Positions 1 through 5,121 of a stretch of 5,121 nt of DNA are shown one piece after another. Under the pieces are notes generated by a model. That model was not told the origin of the DNA. It made no database searches and saw only the letters and a list, made by a program, of their open reading frames with translations. This stretch comes from an uncultured Kangiella sp. GTDB taxonomy: Bacteria; Pseudomonadota; Gammaproteobacteria; Enterobacterales; DSM-103792. The stretch's first letter is position 1. Every line of letters starts with the position of its first letter. Position numbers and translations under genes: made by a program. The stretch covers positions 1 through 5,121 of the forward strand of contig CAMLNB010000250.1 of assembly GCA_946481205.1 (NCBI GenBank), given 5' to 3'.

Positions 1-413
1 GCGCCGACCGGTTCTTGCGCCAGCACGGCAAACAGCGCATCGAGATCAGAGCGCAGCAGCAGCGGCCGAGCGGCATCGTGGACAAAGATCCAATCCTGCG
101 GCTGGGCGCGGTCGGCCAAGGCTTGCAAGGCTGCGCAAACCGAGGCTTGCCGGGTGGCGCCACCGTGGCAGGTCAGCACCGGCAACGCGGACACATCGGA
201 ACGCGGGAAGTAATCGTCGTCAGCGGCCAGTGCCAGCATGACACCGGCAAAGCGGGAGTCGGCAAGAAAGCACTGCACGGTATGCCAAAGCACAGTCTGG
301 CCGAGTAAATCGAGGTATTGCTTGGGTCGGTCGGCACCGAGGCGGCTACCGGAACCGGCGGCGGGGATCACCGCCCAACAGGCCGGCGCAACAGAGGACA
401 CCACTGCAGTCAC
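1..413 (-). CDS. ispD: IspD, 2-C-methyl-D-erythritol 4-phosphate cytidylyltransferase (3' end cut by window edge)
   Basis: IspD transfers CMP from CTP to 2-C-methyl-D-erythritol 4-phosphate in the cytosolic MEP pathway for isoprenoid precursors. About 137 N-terminal residues are visible of a family length near 230; the rest lies beyond the left edge. The nucleotide-binding signature WAVIPAAGSGSRLG sits at about residues 13-26, followed by RPKQYL, which carries the conserved lysine. Later come GGATRQASV and WIFVHDAARPLL, both hallmarks of the family. No ATG is available at the N-terminus. I chose the GTG at 413-411, four bases after the ftsB stop, because an AAGGA motif lies 11 bases upstream inside ftsB. 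GTG codons at 404 and 401 are alternatives and would shorten the protein by 3 or 4 residues. Close packing with ftsB suggests co-transcription and probably translational coupling. In relatives ispF usually follows, which would be just outside this window. The identification is secure; only the exact start is uncertain. Confidence 0.96.
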   Translation of the reverse strand, partial: MTAVVSSVAPACWAVIPAAGSGSRLGADRPKQYLDLLGQTVLWHTVQCFLADSRFAGVMLALAADDDYFPRSDVSALPVLTCHGGATRQASVCAALQALADRAQPQDWIFVHDAARPLLLRSDLDALFAVLAQEPVG

Positions 414-427
414 GGAATCAGGATTCC
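414..427. repeat. Perfect 6-bp inverted repeat at the ftsB–ispD junction
   Basis: GGAATC and GATTCC are separated by only two bases and span the ftsB stop codon. The AAGGA motif proposed as the ispD ribosome binding site (425-429 on the opposite strand) overlaps one arm. The loop is too small for a strong RNA hairpin unless inner pairs open, so a regulatory role is only a guess; it may be chance. Confidence 0.35.
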
Positions 428-693
428 TTGACGATGCGATAGAACACTTCGCCTTTCTTGACCAGACCGAGCTCGTGACGGGCTCGCTCTTCAATGCCGT
501 TGAGACCGTTTTTCAGATCATCGACATCCATTTTTAGCAGCTCATTACGATCACGCAGGCGATCGTTCTCGGCTTGCTGACGGGCAATCTGTTCGTTGAG
601 GGCGTTCCATTCGGCCAAACTGCCGGCGCCATGCCAGAGCCGACTTTGCAGCGCACAGAACACCAGCAGAAAAACGATAGCCAAGGCTTTCAT
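418..693 (-). CDS. ftsB: FtsB, divisome coiled-coil membrane protein
   Basis: FtsB is a small bitopic inner-membrane protein that forms the FtsQ–FtsL–FtsB complex and helps activate septal peptidoglycan synthesis at the division site. The protein is 91 residues, slightly shorter than the roughly 103 residues of E. coli FtsB, mainly through a shorter C-terminal tail. Residues 1-20 form one transmembrane helix with a very short cytoplasmic N-terminus. Residues about 28-65 form a charged coiled coil (LNEQIARQQAENDRLRDRNE). The conserved juxta-helix signature is IEERARHELG, followed by GEVFYRIV, which closely resembles the E. coli protein. The start is the ATG at 693-691; only a weak Shine-Dalgarno-like GGGA is visible about nine bases upstream. 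In many gammaproteobacteria ftsB directly follows eno, whereas here two unrelated genes intervene and ftsB needs its own promoter. It is followed by ispD after four bases. Confidence 0.94.
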   Translation of the reverse strand: MKALAIVFLLVFCALQSRLWHGAGSLAEWNALNEQIARQQAENDRLRDRNELLKMDVDDLKNGLNGIEERARHELGLVKKGEVFYRIVKES

Positions 694-712
694 TGACAGA
701 CATCCCGGTCGA

Positions 713-725
713 CCGCCCGCGGCGG
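713..725 (-). other. Small GC-rich hairpin in the ftsB leader
   Basis: CCGCC and GGCGG can pair around a three-base loop, between the candidate ftsB promoter and its start codon. A 10-bp palindrome, CGGTCGACCG (706-715), overlaps it. Together they could fold the short leader or act as a protein-binding site. No U-tract follows, so it is not an intrinsic terminator. GC-rich sequence often yields such structures by chance. Confidence 0.25.
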
Positions 726-732
726 CGCCCGA

Positions 733-762
733 AGTATCGCAGAATCGAGCCGGATTTGCCTA
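733..762 (-). promoter_or_regulatory. Candidate sigma-70 promoter for ftsB–ispD
   Basis: Read on the minus strand, TAGGCA (757-762) resembles a -35 box with four of six consensus bases. After an 18-base spacer comes GATACT (733-738), a -10 box with four of six matches, preceded by TGC as in an extended -10 element. Transcription would begin near 726 and give a leader of roughly 30 bases. A promoter is expected here because ftsB is separated from eno by a terminator and by an opposing gene. The match itself is modest. Confidence 0.3.
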
Positions 763-848
763 CCGCCCCGGCTTGCATGCCCAGCCCGATCCGCTAGGCT
801 ATGGGGGGCAAACCCAGCATGTAGTCGAACTCTGAACGGACGCAGAGA

Positions 849-1562
849 ATGATGCTCAACACCCCGACCACGACCTCGCGTGGCCTACCGCTGTTCGCGA
901 CACTGGTCATGCTGACCGAGTTCGCCGACCCGACCCCATTGAACCAGGCCTTGGCTGACTGGGTGCGCAGTCAGCAGCGACGACAAACCGGTATGCAGCG
1001 CACCAATGTCGGTGGTTGGCATTCCGAGAAATTTCCTGCCGATTTGCCCGAACCGGCTGTGCAAGCGTTCCTGGCAGCGGTGCGGCCAGCGCTGAGCGAA
1101 TGGGCCGCGCAGACCTTTCAGCTGAGCTCGATACCGGATCCGGCGGCATGGCAGATCGAATTCTGGGCCAACTGCAACCGCCGCGGTCATTACAACAAAG
1201 CCCACGATCATTTTCGCGCTGACATCATCGCGTCGGCGTTCTATTACGTGCAGAGCGGTGGCGATCAGGTTGGTGGTCGTACGGTGTTCATCAATCAGCA
1301 AAGTGTGCCGCCCTATGTCGAACTCGGCATCGACTGGCGGGACCGGGAATACGCGTTGACACCGAAAGACGGCACGCTGGTCATTTTCCCCAGCTGGCTC
1401 GGTCACAAGGTCGAGCCATTCCAAGGCGATGGTGACCGCATCACGCTGGCACTGAATGCCGGCCATCCAATGCTGCCGGTGCAGAAACGCGGCGAAAAAC
1501 CGCGTTTGGCTTGGCTGCGTACTCGGTTAAGGGCGCTGCTAAGAATGGTGTCAAAGGCGTAG
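849..1562 (+). CDS. Putative 2-oxoglutarate/Fe(II)-dependent oxygenase (TIGR02466/PF13759-like)
   Basis: This is probably a cytosolic non-haem iron oxygenase that couples 2-oxoglutarate decarboxylation to oxidation of an unknown substrate. The 237-residue protein shows the pattern of the family annotated as putative 2OG-Fe(II) oxygenase. NVGGWHSEK lies at 53-61, WANCNRRGHYNKAHDH at 106-121, SAFYYV at 129-134, FPSWLGHKVEPF at 180-191 and DRITLALNAG at 196-205. By family analogy the iron ligands would include a histidine in the HDH segment (H119 or H121) and H186, and R197 would hold the 2-oxoglutarate carboxylate. The C-terminal 25 residues are strongly basic with an amphipathic look, beyond the catalytic core. 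Two ATG codons stand in tandem (849 and 852), with only weak ribosome-binding sequence upstream. The gene is divergent from ftsB and convergent with the rhomboid gene, 17 bases apart. It is the only plus-strand gene seen. The fold assignment is good; the substrate is unknown. Confidence 0.82.
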   Translation: MMLNTPTTTSRGLPLFATLVMLTEFADPTPLNQALADWVRSQQRRQTGMQRTNVGGWHSEKFPADLPEPAVQAFLAAVRPALSEWAAQTFQLSSIPDPAAWQIEFWANCNRRGHYNKAHDHFRADIIASAFYYVQSGGDQVGGRTVFINQQSVPPYVELGIDWRDREYALTPKDGTLVIFPSWLGHKVEPFQGDGDRITLALNAGHPMLPVQKRGEKPRLAWLRTRLRALLRMVSKA

Positions 1563-1579
1563 TTGAAGGTGCAGCGGCG

Positions 1580-2167
1580 TCAGCGTTTGCGCCACAGCGC
1601 CATGACCAATGGCAACGCCAGTAAGTAACCGCAGATCAGTCCCCACAGGTGCGCATCGACCGCAACCGGCGCATCGATCAGACTGGCCAAATCCTGAGTC
1701 TGGCCACCGGTTTGTTCGTAAACGATACGGCCCAGCAAATACACACTCAGCACCGCACCAATCAACCATTCGCGATTGGCCAACAGCAACAAACCACCCA
1801 CGACCGCCGTGCCATACAACGCGCCCGACATGCCGACATACCAACCGACACCGGGCGAAAACCAGTGCATGCCCAGCACATTGCCTACGGCGCAAATGAT
1901 TGCGATCAACCACCAGCGACGCGCATTCGCCAGGCCCTGAAACAACCAGAACTGAAAACTGGCACTGGCCGCATTCAACAACCAATGCCAGCCGTTGCTA
2001 TGTACCAGATTGGCCGTAAACAAGCGCCACCACTCGCCCGCCACTACCTCGGCACGTTGATAGCGCAGCGTCTTGATCGCTTCTGGCCAGAGCAGCAGCA
2101 AAGCCGTCAGCAACAGTGACAACCAGACCGGCCAGCCGGAACGGATTTGCAACCAGGATATCGGCAT
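1580..2167 (-). CDS. rrtA: Rhombosortase-type rhomboid intramembrane serine protease (RrtA-like)
   Basis: Rhombosortases are inner-membrane rhomboid proteases that cleave the C-terminal GlyGly-CTERM anchor of exported proteins, usually substrates of type II secretion. The protein is 195 residues from the chosen start, with about six hydrophobic helices (approximately 12-27, 56-76, 84-102, 112-129, 133-151 and 172-192). The catalytic serine is S114 in YVGMSGALYG and the partner histidine is H173 in VAVDAHLWG. EWWRLFTANLVHSNGWHWLLN (45-65) supplies the conserved loop and the H..N residues of the second helix. The form VDAHLWG and the small size favour the rhombosortase subfamily over GlpG. The reading frame is open up to an ATG at 2251, but that extension encodes the eno terminator hairpin, so I start at the ATG at 2167; a GTG at 2179 is an alternative with a weak GTGAG upstream. 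The gene lies 17 bases from the convergent oxygenase gene. Its promoter is unclear: read-through from eno or an unseen local promoter. Confidence 0.85.
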   Translation of the reverse strand: MPISWLQIRSGWPVWLSLLLTALLLLWPEAIKTLRYQRAEVVAGEWWRLFTANLVHSNGWHWLLNAASASFQFWLFQGLANARRWWLIAIICAVGNVLGMHWFSPGVGWYVGMSGALYGTAVVGGLLLLANREWLIGAVLSVYLLGRIVYEQTGGQTQDLASLIDAPVAVDAHLWGLICGYLLALPLVMALWRKR

Positions 2168-2212
2168 GGGTTTCAGCACAGAGCGCTCACTCAACAGTGC
2201 AAACGTCAATAC

Positions 2213-2241
2213 AGAAAAGCCCGCATGATGCGGGCTTTTCT
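2213..2241 (-). terminator. Intrinsic terminator after eno, potentially bidirectional
   Basis: A GC-rich stem GCCCGC/GCGGGC (2219-2224 with 2230-2235) and a five-base loop are flanked by an A-tract and a T-tract that extend the pairing to 14 bp. On the minus strand it ends in UUUUCU, beginning 13 bases after the eno stop codon. The symmetry lets it work in both directions, but no plus-strand gene ends just upstream. It probably ends the pyrG–kdsA–eno transcript. Confidence 0.88.
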
Positions 2242-2254
2242 CGACAAACACAGC

Positions 2255-3584
<1,330 letters not shown>

Positions 3585-3595
3585 AAGAAGAAAAC

Positions 3596-4471
<876 letters not shown>

Positions 4472-4485
4472 TTAGATAAAGCCCG

Positions 4486-5121
4486 TTATTTCTTCACGCT
4501 GTCGCGATGGCTGACTGCGGCATTAACGAACGCGGTGAACAGCGGATGACCATCACGCGGCGTCGAAGTGAATTCCGGGTGGAATTGGCAAGCCAGGAAC
4601 CACGGATGATTCGGCAGCTCGACCATTTCAACCAGGCTCTTGTCTTCCGAGCGGCCACTGATTTTCAAACCAGCGTCAGTCAGCTTGGTCAGCAGATTGT
4701 TATTCACCTCATAGCGGTGACGATGCCGTTCCATGACCGAATCGCTGCCATAGACTTCGCGCGCCAGCGAGCCCGGCTCCAGCCAGCATTTCTGCGCGCC
4801 AAGGCGCATCGAACCACCGAGATCGCTGCCTTCGCTACGCTGCTGCACCGAACCATCGGCATCGCGCCATTCGGTGATCATCGCAACGACGGGGTACGGC
4901 GATTCCTTGTTGAATTCGGTCGAATGGGCGCCGGCCAGATTGGCGACATGACGGGCATATTCAATCACCGCGACTTGCATGCCGAGGCAGATGCCGAGAT
5001 AAGGGATCTTGTGTTCACGGGCATATTGCGCGGCTTTGATCTTGCCTTCGATACCGCGCTCGCCAAAACCGCCCGGCACCAGAATCGCGTCAGCGCCTTT
5101 CAGAATGTCGGTGCCATTGCG
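4486..5121 (-). CDS. pyrG: PyrG, CTP synthase, C-terminal glutaminase domain (5' end cut by window edge)
   Basis: CTP synthase makes CTP from UTP, ATP and glutamine, the last step of de novo pyrimidine nucleotide synthesis in the cytosol. Only the last 211 residues of about 545 are in the window. The reading frame is open to the right edge, so the GTG at 5079 is an internal valine (ILVPGGFG) and not a start. What is visible is the class I glutamine amidotransferase domain. The oxyanion-loop motif is PGGFGERG, the nucleophile is the cysteine in YLGICLGMQ (residue 45 of the visible part), and the His and Glu of the triad are in [18 protein letters not shown] (residues 181 and 183). [14 protein letters not shown] and [10 protein letters not shown] are also typical of bacterial PyrG. 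The synthetase domain lies outside. The gene is followed by kdsA after 44 bases, a conserved arrangement in gammaproteobacteria. Confidence 0.98.
   Translation of the reverse strand, partial: RNGTDILKGADAILVPGGFGERGIEGKIKAAQYAREHKIPYLGICLGMQVAVIEYARHVANLAGAHSTEFNKESPYPVVAMITEWRDADGSVQQRSEGSDLGGSMRLGAQKCWLEPGSLAREVYGSDSVMERHRHRYEVNNNLLTKLTDAGLKISGRSEDKSLVEMVELPNHPWFLACQFHPEFTSTPRDGHPLFTAFVNAAVSHRDSVKK

Noticed and set aside
773..800. Promoter for the oxygenase gene (TTGCAT, 16 bases, TAGGCT)
   Set aside because: Each box matches the consensus poorly and the spacing is not optimal, so it is noted but not called.
885..1466. Minus-strand open frame of about 193 codons across the oxygenase gene
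   Set aside because: It is a shadow of the oxygenase frame, which has coherent family motifs; the minus-strand translation has none.
1563..1579. Shared terminator between the convergent oxygenase and rhombosortase genes
   Set aside because: The gap is only 17 bases, and I found no stable stem followed by a T-tract in it or just beyond.
1649..2119. Plus-strand open frame of about 156 codons opposite the rhombosortase gene
   Set aside because: It is Gln/Arg/Thr-rich, low-complexity antisense translation of a membrane protein gene and carries no recognisable motif.
2181..2209. Promoter for the rhombosortase gene based on TTGACG (2204-2209, minus strand)
   Set aside because: The -35-like box is good, but the sequence 16-18 bases downstream (GCGCTC region) does not resemble a -10 box.
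5077..5079. GTG at 5079 as the start of a separate glutamine amidotransferase
   Set aside because: The frame continues upstream to the window edge with residues ([12 protein letters not shown]) that match the preceding part of CTP synthase, so it is an internal codon.

Overview
The window looks like a chromosomal housekeeping segment of a gammaproteobacterium, moderately GC-rich, Gram-negative and probably not an enterobacterium. The evidence is the order pyrG–kdsA–eno ... ftsB–ispD, a conserved gammaproteobacterial block, together with KdsA (lipopolysaccharide core synthesis) and a rhombosortase-type rhomboid protease. I cannot name genus or species from the sequence alone.

Layout from right to left, which is the direction of transcription for most genes. 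The 3' part of pyrG (CTP synthase, glutaminase domain) enters from the right edge. It is followed on the minus strand by kdsA (44-base gap) and eno (57-base gap), probably one transcription unit. A strong, nearly symmetrical intrinsic terminator follows eno directly. Beyond it comes a minus-strand rhomboid membrane protease of the rhombosortase (RrtA) type, then a convergent plus-strand gene for a putative 2-oxoglutarate/Fe(II) oxygenase. After a 155-base divergent intergenic region come ftsB (divisome coiled-coil protein) and ispD (isoprenoid synthesis, cut by the left edge), four bases apart and almost certainly co-transcribed.

Functionally this is core metabolism and envelope biology: CTP supply, Kdo precursor synthesis (which uses phosphoenolpyruvate, the product of enolase), division-site assembly and the MEP isoprenoid pathway. 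The accessory part is the roughly 1.5-kb insert between eno and ftsB, genes that are direct neighbours in many relatives. The rhombosortase implies that GlyGly-CTERM surface proteins and a type II secretion system are encoded elsewhere in the genome. The oxygenase has no visible functional partner here.

I see no RNA genes, insertion sequences, CRISPR arrays or clear evidence of a previously undescribed system. The points most worth a second look are the rhombosortase/oxygenase insert, the start of the rhombosortase gene relative to the eno terminator, and a few short repeats in leaders and gene junctions.
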